Positions 25,063 through 38,000 of a stretch of 64,000 bases of DNA are shown piece after piece (position 1 is the stretch's first letter; every line of letters begins with the position of its first letter). This stretch comes from Margaritifera margaritifera (lineage: Eukaryota > Mollusca > Bivalvia > Unionida > Margaritiferidae). A program made the position numbers and the translations under genes. The notes below the pieces were generated by a model that searched no databases, was not told where the DNA came from, and saw nothing but the letters and a program-made list of their open reading frames with translations. Location of the stretch: positions 1,628,501-1,692,500 of the forward strand of contig JAQPZY010001523.1 in assembly GCA_029931535.1 (NCBI GenBank), written 5' to 3'.

Positions 25063-25589
25063 GGTTAGTATTAGGTAGTCCTTGATGTACAACCTAATAT
25101 TTATAACACAGTGTCAATATGGGCTACCAAGTGTGTGAGATATTCTTGAAAATTTGGCCTCTAGTCCCTGCTCAGTGGACTGGGGAACACGTTTCACAGC
25201 ACTGTTTGTGCTGACAGTAAGACATGGCACCCCCACATCATAAATATCAATGTGGACAACTTGCATTGTAGGATGATGCATTAGGGAAATACAACTACTA
25301 TATATGTATAATCATTGTTATTTATCTACTATTGTTCATGCTATTCAAAACATGCACCTCCATATTTGTATTATCAGGGTGCCAAGGTTCTGGCCTACAA
25401 AATCTCCTTTTTGTTCACAAAAATGAACAGGTACACAACAGAGAAGTTCAATAAAAATAAAGATAACACACTACATGTCAAGTTTTAAGACCTGAACTTT
25501 GTCTACGTATCTAGATTTTGAATGAAAGTACTCTCCTACTAAAACTGCAGGTTCACCTGCACAGCCCTGACCTCTGACCTTGTTTTGCC
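25063..25589. other. No gene recognised
   Basis: AT-rich DNA between the pogo-like element and the duplicated segment; no motif or repeat identified. Confidence 0.4.
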
Positions 25590-27880
25590 AGTTTTTATAT
25601 TTTTAGTAACTGGCCATATCGAATGACAGATCAGGATCCACTGAACATATCTGAAAAGCCTTGATGCCAGAAAGTTCCCTGGAAAATCATGTGCACATTG
25701 GTTAAGCAGTTTTGAGAAGTTGTAAATAGGAAGTGTGAATAGATGATGCACAACAGAGGACAGATGCTGCTTGCTGGACAAAAGAATGATAAAATAAGCT
25801 CAAAACCCAGATTATAATTTTTTCCTTCTTCAAAACATTGTTCTTAAAATCTTTTTCAGAAGCATTCACTACAATACACAGCTAACCTGTTGAGGGTAAC
25901 CCATGGGGTGACGATAATGGCCAAAGGGCCAGAATACGAAGCCTGAATTTTTATCAGCTGTTCTGGTGTCCCAAGACCTCTGTCGACCGGGGCAACCGCC
26001 CCATCTGCCCCACCCGTTAGTATGCTCCAGGGGTAACCTATCACAATATAGTCATTAATATGGATCACTTACAACTGAATGAACGTTATTTATTCCTGCT
26101 TCCAACTGCCATGGTCAGAATGGGCTTACCATGAAGGACAGATATAGCATGGAATAATCTATGTGGTCATGAACTAAAGGCAATAACTTAACCCATGGTT
26201 GTAAAGCATAAAATATAGGTAACAGTGACCTTTGGTTTTATGGGTATAGTACATGCAGATATGAATCTAATTATTAGGTTCATGATTTTAACATATACAG
26301 CACCAAATAAATCAACATTACACACAAAATTTCAACAAAGTCTCAGAAGCATGAAATATAGGTAATAGTGACCGTTTTTTGCAATAACAGTGTAGTACTT
26401 ATCAAGATGCATTCCCCCACCAAGTTTCATGATTCCAGGTAGGACAGGATGCATACATACATCATGCCAATAATGTGGTCATGAGCTAAATGCAAAAACT
26501 TTACCAAAGTCAGTAAAAGATGAAATATAGTCAGTAAGCTTCTTTTGCTGCAAGTTGTGATATTAACAGAGATGCATATTATCATCAATTTCATTATTCT
26601 AGCACAAAGAATGCCTGAAAAATGAACATCAGACACAAAATGTAACCCAAGTAAGTGAAATGCTAACATGCACCACAATGACCTACTTATACATTAAGGA
26701 ATTAGTGCTCATCAAGATGAATCCCCTCACCAACTTTTATGATTTAAGGCAAGAGAGTATGTACACAGCCTGCTAAAAATCCTATGTGATCAGGAACTAA
26801 ATGAAAAATCTTAACCCAATACAGTAAAATGTGAAATGATAGTCGACATGACCTTCTTTTGTTGTATGGGTGTGGTACTAATAGAGAGGCATAGAAGCGT
26901 TTTTAGTTAATTGTGAAATCTGGGACACGGACCTAATTTTGTGACGAGAGTGTAGTACTTGTGAAGATGCATCTGTTTATCAAGTTTCTTGATTCCAGGT
27001 ATAAGAGTATGTATACAAGGTGCAAAAAACCTAAGCGGTCATGAGCTTAATGCAAAAGCTTAACCTTTGCCAGTAAAATGTGACCTTTTATTGTAAGTGC
27101 TTGATACTAATAGAGATGCATAATATCATTAAGTTTGATTATTCTAGCATGAACTGTACTTGAGAAATAAACTTAAAACACAAAATTAAACCCAAGTCAA
27201 TGAATCGTGAAATATGCATCAGTGACCTACTTTTTGTGATCAGGAAGTAGTATTCATCACCAAGTTTCGTGATTCCAGTTGTAACAGTATGTATACAGGG
27301 TGCAAAAAACATGAGCTACTGAACCAAGAATGAACAAATAATGTAAATGCAAGTACAAAGTTAGCCCCCTTACCCACCTCCCTCGGGAGTAGGCGCTTTG
27401 AAACCCACTCCAAACTGTTGCCTAGGACCTAGGAAAAAAGAATGGCTGCGATGCAGTGACACATTACATATGGCTATGATTTTTTATGTGTGGACACCAA
27501 TGCCAGTGATAGTAAAATAGTTCTCTAGTTCAAAAGTGAGAAACGAGCTCATTTTCAGATATGGCATTGTCAGACTGGAGTCAATTATTGAATTATGTGT
27601 GAACTGTGCTTCACTATTTATTACATTTCAGAAAATGACAGTGAAATGAAGCCATTCATTTAAATAAAGTTATTTACTATTTAGAGGAAATATCTTCATA
27701 TAAACAGAGTGTATCACCATATTTCGTCACAAAAAATCTCAAGTTCTAAAGTCATTGACATGAAAGTAGAGCAGGTAGTACTAAAATCAGTACCTGCTCA
27801 AGTAGCAGTCATGATACAGAAATCAATTTCACGGGGGAATATTTGTTTAAGATAATTACCCCGCATACACTGCATTTGTG
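25590..27880 (+). repeat. Duplicated segment, copy B (expanded)
   Basis: Same order of blocks as copy A (14140-15700) but ~1 kb longer because the block built on CACCAAGTTTCATGATTCC, GAGATGCATA and TTCTAGCA is present in several ~150-bp units between 26040 and 27240. It lacks the hAT MITE. Confidence 0.8.
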
Positions 27881-28750
27881 TTTGTACAACAAATATGCAC
27901 CATAGCAGACTTACAAAGCTCAAAAAATTAAAAATATAAAAATTGTATTTTTCTACACTGAATGGTTATGTAAAATCTTGATAACAAGCTTCTTGAGACA
28001 GATTGAAGGATGGACAGGAGCAAATAAGAATCCCCCCGCTGTGAGCAGTGGAGACATAAAACAGTTCATGTGCATTTTAAATTATTTTAGTTTAAACTTA
28101 TTCAAATATAACTATTATGGTGATGTATTTGATGCAAATTTCAGTACCACACCACACAAACTGCGATAGGTTAATTACATCCGTTATAAAAGTCTTGACT
28201 CGACAGAACGGTACAGCTTGTTAGCTTTGAAAGTGTGGTGCTTTTAACAGTCATAACATTCCAGATAAGAAATAAAAGTGATTTCTGACGATCATTGGTA
28301 GTAAGCAGAAATGATTTAATTGCTCAAATTTTAACAGGTTATTTAATGCCTCTTTGAATTGGAAAGGATCCTGAACTTTTGTTGACAATCAACAGGTATA
28401 AGGCAATACACTATCACAATAGGTCAGACACTACTACTCTGAGGTAAAACAGCATGACAAATATTGTATTTACTTTTAAGAAATTCTAGACACCTGAGAG
28501 ATTCTTAAATGAATTTATATGAATAATTGATTTTAATATAATGACCAAACTTTGATTTAAAAAACCATATCTGTAACTACAGTTTGAAAGACGGACTGAA
28601 TGTACGATGTTTTTCATGCCACAGAGAGTATAAAAATAGAAGGAAATTATTTGTATTAACTCTTTAAAGCTACATCATAAAACATTATGAATGCTGGCAG
28701 ACATTTTTGTTCATCCTTGTGTTAGAAATAGGGCAAATAAATGAACTAAA
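27881..28750. other. 3' flank of COX4, no gene recognised
   Basis: A 63-codon plus frame at 27978 (includes EGWTGANKNPPAVSSGDIKQ) has no recognised family, and its GC content differs little from the surroundings. Nothing else is seen. Confidence 0.4.
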
Positions 28751-28771
28751 AGAACTCTGATATCATTCATA

Positions 28772-28777
28772 TTTATT
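28772..28777 (-). promoter_or_regulatory. COX4 polyadenylation signal AATAAA
   Basis: TTTATT on the plus strand reads AATAAA on the minus strand, about 145 bases after the COX4 stop. It is the first canonical hexamer downstream, so the 3'UTR probably ends near 28750-28760. The cleavage site itself is inferred. Confidence 0.55.
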
Positions 28778-28921
28778 AGTTAAATTTCTATGTTCCACAC
28801 TTACAGCTGAGAAGTTCATTCTATTACAGCCTTTCATGGCATGTTGTACATCAGCAAAATAAAACAAATGCAAGTTCATATTTAAGTTAGTCTTTGTTGT
28901 ATACACCTAATAATGCCTTCA

Positions 28922-29055
28922 TTATTTCCAATCTCCCTTCTCATAGTCCCACTTTGATGAGATGCCCTCTACTGGACCTTGTCCCTGGGCAATCATCCTC
29001 TGTAACTCTTTCTCCTGATATGCACGAGTCACAGTGGGTGGTAGTGGTGAATACA
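28922..29055 (-). CDS. COX4: COX4 coding exon 4 and stop
   Basis: 134 bases after acceptor CTCCATTTCAG: 43 codons and TAA. It encodes VYSPLPPTVTRAYQEKELQR and MIAQGQGPVEGISSKWDYEK, ending GDWK. This is the intermembrane-space tail of COX4; GISSKWDYEKGDWK is nearly identical in pattern to the vertebrate GLASKWDYEKNEWKK. The frame is intact with no broken codon. Confidence 0.94.
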
Positions 29056-32000
29056 CTGAAATGGAGGTAAGTGAAAAAGAAAATGAATACAGACCGCAAA
29101 GTGGAAATCCTTATATTTACAAGTTTGTAATGCACATCTTACTATGAACTGTGTAAACCCTGATCAGCAACCTGTGAATTAATTTGCCTGACCAATAACC
29201 CTAATCAGCTACCCACAAATCAATTAGTCTGACCAATAAGAACAATTTTGATTATATGAATCATCCTCTAGATTCCAAGGATGTTGCGATGACAAATGTA
29301 CGTGTTAAGCCTGTTACAAATAAATTTGATTTAAAAGTTGACCAACCTTATGCTACAGTGCTGCGAATTTTCCCACTCCAAACTACCTTTGTCCCCCTAA
29401 ATTTAATAAATCCCCATATCTTGATCACTAAAGGGGGACTGAAGTACATAAAATGTCCCCCTGACAGGTCAACCAAGGTGCAACACTGAGGTTGATGGGT
29501 AAATACTTCCTTTTGGATTATATTTCTTTATAATGAAAACTCATCGAATGAATTAAAAAGTCTAGGCTCTATGATGGAAACTCAAATATCAAGAGCTGGT
29601 CTTAAAACAACAATAAGCACAAGTGGGCCTAGTATTGCTCACCTGGCATACATAGCTTAAGAGTTAACCACTTCACTCACAAGGTTCCCACTCGTTTTGA
29701 AAAAATATTACCAAGTCTTTTCCAGGTTTTTTTCTTTGATGAAATTGATTTTTTTTTCAAGGTTCACTTATGACCTTTACAAAACAGAATTAAAAAAAAA
29801 TATTTTGGCTTAGAAAACATGCATTTTTAAAATCAAAAGCTATTTCTATTTTGAGACTCCCCCATAACATCTGAATCGGATATATGACCATCTACAAACC
29901 CATAGGATGTATCACTAGAAGCAAGTTACTATAACTATTGAAATTCATATAAATTTGCATGTAACTTGTTTTAATTTACAGAATAAAAATGTTAACTTTA
30001 CTCTGCTTAACTGCATAGTTTGGAATGAAGAAATTTTTTTTAAAAGAAGGATTGTTTTAATTTTGACAAAAAGCCCTTAAAAATGACGTACATTTGTATA
30101 AAATGAAGGACGTTTTTTTTCTTTAAAAATCCACTTAAGCAAGTCTCAGGGAAAATGTCCCTGCCATCACTATTCAATACAGTATACTTATCACAATACT
30201 ACTTAAGCTCTTATTTAAAAAAAACACTGGCACCCAATACTAGCTTGATACTAGAAGGGTTTTGAACCTGCTGTCTTCACATTGAATATTTTTGATTTGA
30301 ACCTATTTTAGTATCGAGTCTGCATTGGGTGCTTGTATAAAAAAATCAGTCAGCTTCCTTAGTGGGGTTAGGACAAGAGGACGAGTGGTTTTCCTGAGCC
30401 TTGGTTATGTCTGGTTGGTGCCTTAACATCTACTTTCAATGTAATCCAACCATTGACTTTATATTAAATGCAGCCATATCAAGGACACCCACAGCAATGG
30501 TTTCTGCATCGAAAATTGCTCCAACAGTCATTAGATTTCTACATATTTAGCATGGTTTGATAGTAAAATTCACCACAAAGGTGAGTTGGGTGTCGAAAGT
30601 TACTATTGATGATAATGCTTAACACTGTGTTCCCAGTGTGGACTACCAAATAATAAGCAAAGATGAATCACAATACATTTTCTTTAACTTTACATATCAA
30701 AGAGAGAGCTGGGGAAAATAAGAATTATTTTTCTCTAACATTTACCGAGATCACATGCTTCAGACATAGTGTGATGCTAGACTGGTCTTCTTATCTTCGA
30801 TCTAATAAAAGATACCGATTTCAAGTGGACTAAGGGGTAACCAGTCTACTTGACTAATCTGATCGCCTGAGTGCTTGGATTGACTATATAAATATGTTTA
30901 GGGAATGCACCCATATGATCCATAGAGCAATTGTATCTCAACTGACTGAGAGTTCCACAACCTCCAAAATTTCCAGTAAGAACTCATTAAATTTAACTCT
31001 TGATCAGTTCAATTACGATTAATTGCATATTTTTAGGGCATCGTGTGGTGACTGAAAAATCCCAATGTTTCCCTAAATCTGATCAATATTTGCAACTTAT
31101 TTACCAAGTTTAATAAACAAATGGATGACAAAAAATGTCTCTATAAACTTATGTACCAAACTGGAGCAGAATCCGATTGGAATTTGGACTCCAGAGTCGT
31201 AAAAAACTCAATCAATCATATACAAGATTACCTCATAAATATATATAGATCTTGCTCATAATCAAATTCATCCAACACCTTGGTGACATCAAAATCCTAT
31301 CTAAACTACAGACTCTTGAGAGGTATAAAAACTTTGCCAATCAGATGCACGGGTCTCGCCATGATTAAATCCATCCAACATCCTTATGATATTAGCCTAT
31401 TTATCAAGCTGATCAAAATCTGGCCAGAAATACCATCCTTTGAGTCGTACCAAGTTCAGCCAATCAGAAATCATCTCAATAATACATATGCATATATCTC
31501 ACTCATAATTATACTCGTCTGACACCTTGATGATATAAGCATATTTACCAAATTCGATCAAATTCTGATCACAAATTTGCAAGAGTGTGAACAAGCTCAG
31601 CCAATCGGATGCAAGATCACCTCATTGATATGAATGGATCTCGTTCATAACTGTACTCATCCATGTTCTTGATAATATAAACTTATTTACCAACATTGAG
31701 CAAAACTGACTCAGAAATGGTTTCCTGGGTGATGACAAAGCACAGCCAATCCGATGCAAGATCTCCTTTTTAATATGCACAAATCTCGCTCACTATCAAA
31801 CTTGTGTGAGATCTTACTAATATAAGCCCTGATTTCCAGTTTGTTCAAAATCAGATCTGAAATACGGTTCCCGGACTGGTTAAAAGTTCATCCAATTAGA
31901 TGCAAATTCTCCTCATTAATCTGCATGGGCTCACTTATTTTTGAACACATCTGAGATCTTGTTGATATAAGCTTATATTCAACATTGGATCAGAAATATG

Positions 32001-35000
32001 GTTTCAACAGTGGTAACAAACTCTGCCAATAAGATGCAAGATCATGTCATTAATATGTGTGGACCTCACTTATCAAACTTGTCTGAGACCTTGAAAATAT
32101 AAGCCTATTTTGCGAGTTTGATTGAAACTGGACCAGAAATTTGAATTCCAGAGTGTAACAATCAATTGCTGCCAGATGATGGCTGATGCACGACTGATGC
32201 AGGGTCATACCATAAGCTCACTTGGCATTATGGCATGGTGAGCTAAAATTTCTTCCACTCAGGTTGCAAGATTTAACATTATGGTACAATCTTCCACTTG
32301 GCTAGCAAGATAAAGTCTTTCATTTAATAACATGCCATAGCAGTAGGCTACACATTCAAAAATGAGAAATATGTGACAAAATGTTTTCCCATGTTACTGT
32401 GATGTTTTACCTAAAAACAAATGTAACAGAGATCTTTCATGTCTCTTGCTAAACCATTATAGGAAGACAAAAGCAAATCTCATTATGCAAAACAAGAGTC
32501 CCTCAAAGGGACTGATGCTCTACTATCCGAAAAGAATTTCCAGGAATTCAAGATAAGACCATTTCTTCCCTTTCACTGCAAAGTGCTGAAACCATCTCTG
32601 ATATTCTTGAATGATATGACTTTCAAATTTGCTGCTGTAGCAGCCATATTGGATGCAAGATTGGCACAGTTTTCATTCAGGACAAACTACACACCACCAG
32701 AAGACTTTTGGTTAAATCCCCATGCCAATACGACCATCCATTATGGATTCAATATGTTCATTGTGGCAACCATATTGGATGTCTGCATGGCACCATTTTC
32801 TTTAGGACTAACTAGATATCAGAATAGGTCTTTTGGTGAAAACCCCATGCTGATATGACCATCAATTCTGGAAAAGTAGCAATAACATGATTTTCAAAAA
32901 GGTTGCCGTGATTGCAATATTGTATGTCAGATTGGCATTATTTAATTTAGGACCAACCCATGTCAATATGACTTTCCTTTCAGAAGGAGTAGCAATAACA
33001 ATATTTTCAAGATGGCTGCCATGGTGGCCATTTTGGATGTCAGATCGACACCATCGTCATTTAGAACAAACTAGACATCATAAGAAGTCTTGTAGTGAAA
33101 CCCAATGTTGAGATGACCATCCATTCAGGAGGAGCACCACTAACAAGATTTTCAAGTTGGCTGCTGTGGTAGCCATACTGGAATCTGGGCAGCACCATTT
33201 TTATTTAGGACCAACAAGACCTTGGGATGAATGTGTGTAAAGTTTCATATCAATCCCCCAAGTAGTTTATGAGGAGTAGTGATGACAAACTTCTGCTAAT
33301 GGACATCAGGCCATCCCATAAGCTCTTCTAATTAATGACCAGTAGAGTTAAAAAGGAGGTATACTTTAGAATTTAAAATGAAAGGAAAATACTCTTTCAC
33401 ACCAAAAGACCCTCAAATAGACTGATGCCTTACTTGCCAAAAAGAATTTCCAGGAATTAAAGATAACACCATTGCTCATGTCCTTTTATTTTTTTTAACT
33501 GCTGAGTATTCAAACCATATCTTGTAATCTTTAGAGACTCAAAATTATCTAATTTGGTAACAAAATTATTTTCTTAATGTCTAAGTTCATATGTTTACAA
33601 GATGCATCTAAGTGCAGTACAAAATTCTTGTCTTGACCTTGGACTTTGAACCTAATATCATGGATAAAAAAACAACTGAACTTGTCTCAATGTCAAGATA
33701 TACCACATGCTAAATTTGGTTAAATGTATAATTAATATTATAGGAGGAAAAAAAGATAAGTTAAAAGTTAATTCATAGTTGTTTGTTTGGTTTTGGTTTG
33801 ATTTGGTTTGGTGTTTTACAGCACAGCAACACAAGTAGGTTATTTAGTGCCGAGACAATTGGAGTAAAGTGCCTTGCCCAAGGACACACCACAGTAGCTG
33901 ACCTTGGCTGGTCCGATGGTAGGATTCGAACCCGTACCCTTTGGGTCACGAGTCCGGCATGCTAATCACCGAGTCTCCGTGGCTCCTCATAGTTGTTTGT
34001 GTTACAGTGCTTAGAAGCCTGCACAGACAAGACCATTGACCTTAACATTACTGTCAGAGTGCTGACTATCAACTTGTTCATTTGAATGCAACTAAATACA
34101 AAAAATGTACAAATTCACGTCTAAATGTATATGCTATATTCACAAGATCAATGAAGTACAAAGCAAGCAATGACCTTTGACCTGACACAAAAAATTGGTA
34201 TGGCCATCCATTCAGGAGAATTAGCTGTTACAAGATTTTTCACATTTTGGGAGGACAAATTGGCATTATTTTCATTTAGGACCAACTACACATAGTGAGA
34301 AGTATTTTAGTGAAAACACCATGTGGATATGATCATTCCTTCAAAAGAAGTAGTGATAACAAGATTTTTAACATGACCACATTGATCAGCACAATTTTTA
34401 TTTAGGCCCAACAAGATATAAGAAATCTTTAAGTGAAAACCTGATATCTATATGACCATCTGTTTAGGAGAAATAGCTAAAACAAAATTTTCAAGATGAC
34501 TACTGTTGTGACCATATATAATGGCCAAGGGGCACAATTTTCATTCAGGACCAACTAGACAGCACAAGTCTTTTAGCGAAAACCCCATGTCAACACTCTG
34601 TCCAATCAGAAAAAGTGAACATTTTTAAAACAGCCACTGTGGAGGCCATACTGGATGTCAGATAAGCACCACTGTCATTTACCACCAACTAGACATCATA
34701 AAAGTCTTTTAATGAAAACCCCATGTCAATATGACCATCTGCTCAGAAGAACTTGCATTAACAAGATTTTCAAGATGGTCACTGTGGTGGCCATATTGGA
34801 TATCCAAAGAACACTGGTTTGATTTAGGACAAACTACAGAGATGCTGCCAGGATTTTATTTAAAGGTGGGAATTCCCCCTTGTCTGAGGGGCAATGGTTT
34901 GATTTAGGACAAACTACAGAGATGCTCCCAGGACTTTATCTAAAGGGGGGAATTCCCTCTTGTCACTAAAACAAGGGGGAGTAGAAAAAAGAGGTGGGGG

Positions 35001-38000
35001 GGGCAAGGGCGGGAGGTAATCTTGCCACAGTTCATTATTCCTGCTCCACTCTGTTAGGGCTCTAGTGAAATCAAAATTCTCATAAGCTGCCCTCTCTAGC
35101 TGTATAAGCATTAATCTTTTGACTGTTTCTGAGCTTAATCTGTTCCTCATATGTGTATGAACGTGTTCTGTGCTGAGAACCCCCTTTCGCAATCTGCTGT
35201 TTGAAGGGGCATATGCATAACTAGCTTAGCCAGCTTAAAATTTTGGCTTCTTCTTTGGCAGTTCATCTAACCCAGCATCTGACATTGTTTTGAATTATCA
35301 TCCTCCCTTTCACAAGAAACTCCACAACATCTTTTCATCTGCCGTTCACTTTGCACATTCCTGCCACCACTAACTTGAAGTTAAAAATAATCAGTTTTTT
35401 TTCTGCCCAGCCATGCTTGACTATAATTTACTATTTCACCTTCAGGAAATGGATGAGAGTCACACATGTCCAAAGGAGGAAGGAGCATTAATTGCAGAAC
35501 CTCTCTAGGACACGTGTCCGTTATAAATAATTAGCAGGATTTCCAAGCTTCCTTTCATATTAACCTACATCTGCATACTTTGAAATGTAAAGGGTATTTT
35601 GATCATATAAGTATCTTTACTTTGCAATTTTTTTTTATAGATTCTTTTTTATTTAGTTTATTTTAACAGTTAAAAACAAATTCTACACTACACAGAACGC
35701 ATTTTTATATGTGTGACTTTGAACTAATTTCCAGGAGTTCTCAAACATCACTGTTTTCCGAGTGTGCATATTTTTTTGTCAACTTTTTGTGTGATTTGCC
35801 CTGGCAGCAGTACAACTAGACATATTGGATGTCAAAGTGGCACCAATTTTCATTTAGGACCAACTTAACTTTGGGATGAAAGTGTAAAGTTTCATGGCAA
35901 TCCTCCAAGTAGTTTAGAAGGAGTAGTGATAACAAACTTGTGCTAACAGACAGACAGACACTGGATGATTTGTTTTTGTTGTTTTAATGGCATTTTTAAC
36001 ATGTCGTTGACTATATCATACAAAGGAAATAAAAGCTAAGTACCTTTCCCAAGAACATATAGAGGCAGCCAACCTTGGCTGGCCTGGAAGAGTACTGAAC
36101 CCACAACCCTTCAATTATGAGTCCGATGCTCAACCAAGTGAGCTACCAAGGCTCCCTTGGATGGAAGACAGACAACAGGCCATCCCATATGCTCTTCTGG
36201 TCTATGACCAGTAGACCTAAAAATGGGGATGTTAGATATTATGGGGCCATAACTCCACCAAATAAGCAGGGACCCTGATTAAACTTGCCAAATGTTTTCA
36301 TGTAGATCAGAAGCCACACTGTTACTGCGAAGCCAAAGATTGTTCCTGCTACTATTGATCTCCACTCTCCTGTTGGTGCGTTCATCTCAGCGAAAGTCTG
36401 GCAGAAGCTTGCACGGTACACTGGAGAGAGAGTAAGACAATTATATAATACAGTTGGCATTAGAAACTGGAAAAAATCTCGTAAGGTAATCAAAATTTTC
36501 AGTTGGCAGTTTTCAATTAAAGACAACTAAAATTAACAAACACCTCTGGCAAATGAAAAATTCTGAGGTCTGTTATCTGCTGATTTTTAAATTTTCCATT
36601 AGAAAGTAAATGCCAAGCACTAATGTAATGTATTTTTAAGGTTATAATATTGCTATACAGAATGTGGCAGCTGAAGAAACAATTGGAATAAATGCACAAT
36701 TTAAAATCACCGCATTTACCTCTATACAACACACGCCCAACTATGAACAACACACACCAAACTCTGATGTTACACAATGCACCAACAACTCATGATCGAT
36801 AATGTTTGAAACAAAACTAAAAGCATCGACCCTAATTTGCCGATACAGCAGATTTTGGTGTGCGAAGTTTATAGTGAGATGAATGCTGCACAACAACAAA
36901 TATCATGTTCAATCAAGTACCGTACATACGCACGTTTAATCCAGGTCCAAATGCAAACAACAGAGACCCTGATCTGCCATCGCATAATGCACTGGCAGAT
37001 CAGGGTCTATGTTGCTTGTCCTACTGATTAGTCCTTACAAACTGCATAGACCCAGATCTGCCGGCGCATTATGCGATATCAGAGCTGGGTCTATGCAGTT
37101 TGTGGTTGGTACTGGCTTATACGTGAGTATAATGGTATTATGGACGAATGCTTGTGAACTTTTGGAAAATTATACTTTTTAAAAAATTTTTATTTTTACA
37201 TCCAATCAATGCAAAATCACATAAAAATGAATAGGTTGGTGTGCGTTTTCTCTATCCCAAAGTAATGGTTATTATTTAAAAAGTACGGGATAAAGTATCA
37301 CTAATTGTCTATAAAATAATAGCAAAATGTGTACTTAAAATTCATCAAATTTGCACAGGGTTAAGATCCTTGACTCCTTGTATCAAATACACAGAGAAAA
37401 GTGTATGTTGGCAAGTTAATTTTTTCGGCACGACACAATTACTGTTATCAGACTGGTTATCTGATACATAAAACCTGTGCATTTGATTTACTGTAGGTAA
37501 TAAATCAGTAAAGATTTCCAAAAGTCCTGTATACTTTTTGTTGACTTTATCATTTTCTTTGACAGAAATGTTATTCCCATTAGTAAAATTGTAAAAGTAT
37601 TTTCCTTTTCATTATTTACTAAAAGACAGAAGTTGCAACCACCATTTTGCATCCACTCTCTGCCAAAGTTTAAGGCACTATAACATGTCCAAAAACAAGT
37701 ATTTTCCACAATAATTCAGATTACTTGATAAGACTATTTACCTGTTTACTTACGCTTATTTTTGAATTTTGACAGAACGACCATTATATGTATCAATAAA
37801 CTAAGATGAGGTGTATTATGGATTATGCCTTGATTTGTTGCTCTAATGCTCAAATGATTCCATCAATGACATTAATGTTATCAATATTAAAGCACAAATC
37901 AAACTTAAACTTCCATATCCAGCCGAGTTGAATATGTCCTGGTACATAAATTTCCTTGAACATCAGTTGCACATGTAGACCAAAAGTTATAAAATGTGTA

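Larger units (their letters stand above)
32500..36215 (+). repeat. Composite array of ~130-140 bp monomers with TGGC(C/A)ACCATATTGGATG core
   Basis: Core near 32630, 32759, 32900, 33013, 33160, 34631, 34776 and a degenerate unit at 35815; interspersed GGACCAACTAGACATCATAA and GAAAACCCCATG. It is broken up by a SINE (33787), a hAT remnant (34995-35560), another SINE (35965-36155) and a short tandem duplication (34816). Confidence 0.75.

Noticed and set aside
27978..28169. 63-codon ORF near the COX4 3' end
   Set aside because: Text EGWTGANKNPPAVSSGD looked protein-like, but no family is recognised and no splice sites frame it.
36283..36284. Canonical GT donor for COX4 exon 3
   Set aside because: It would end the exon in a different phase and shift the conserved C-terminal exon out of frame.
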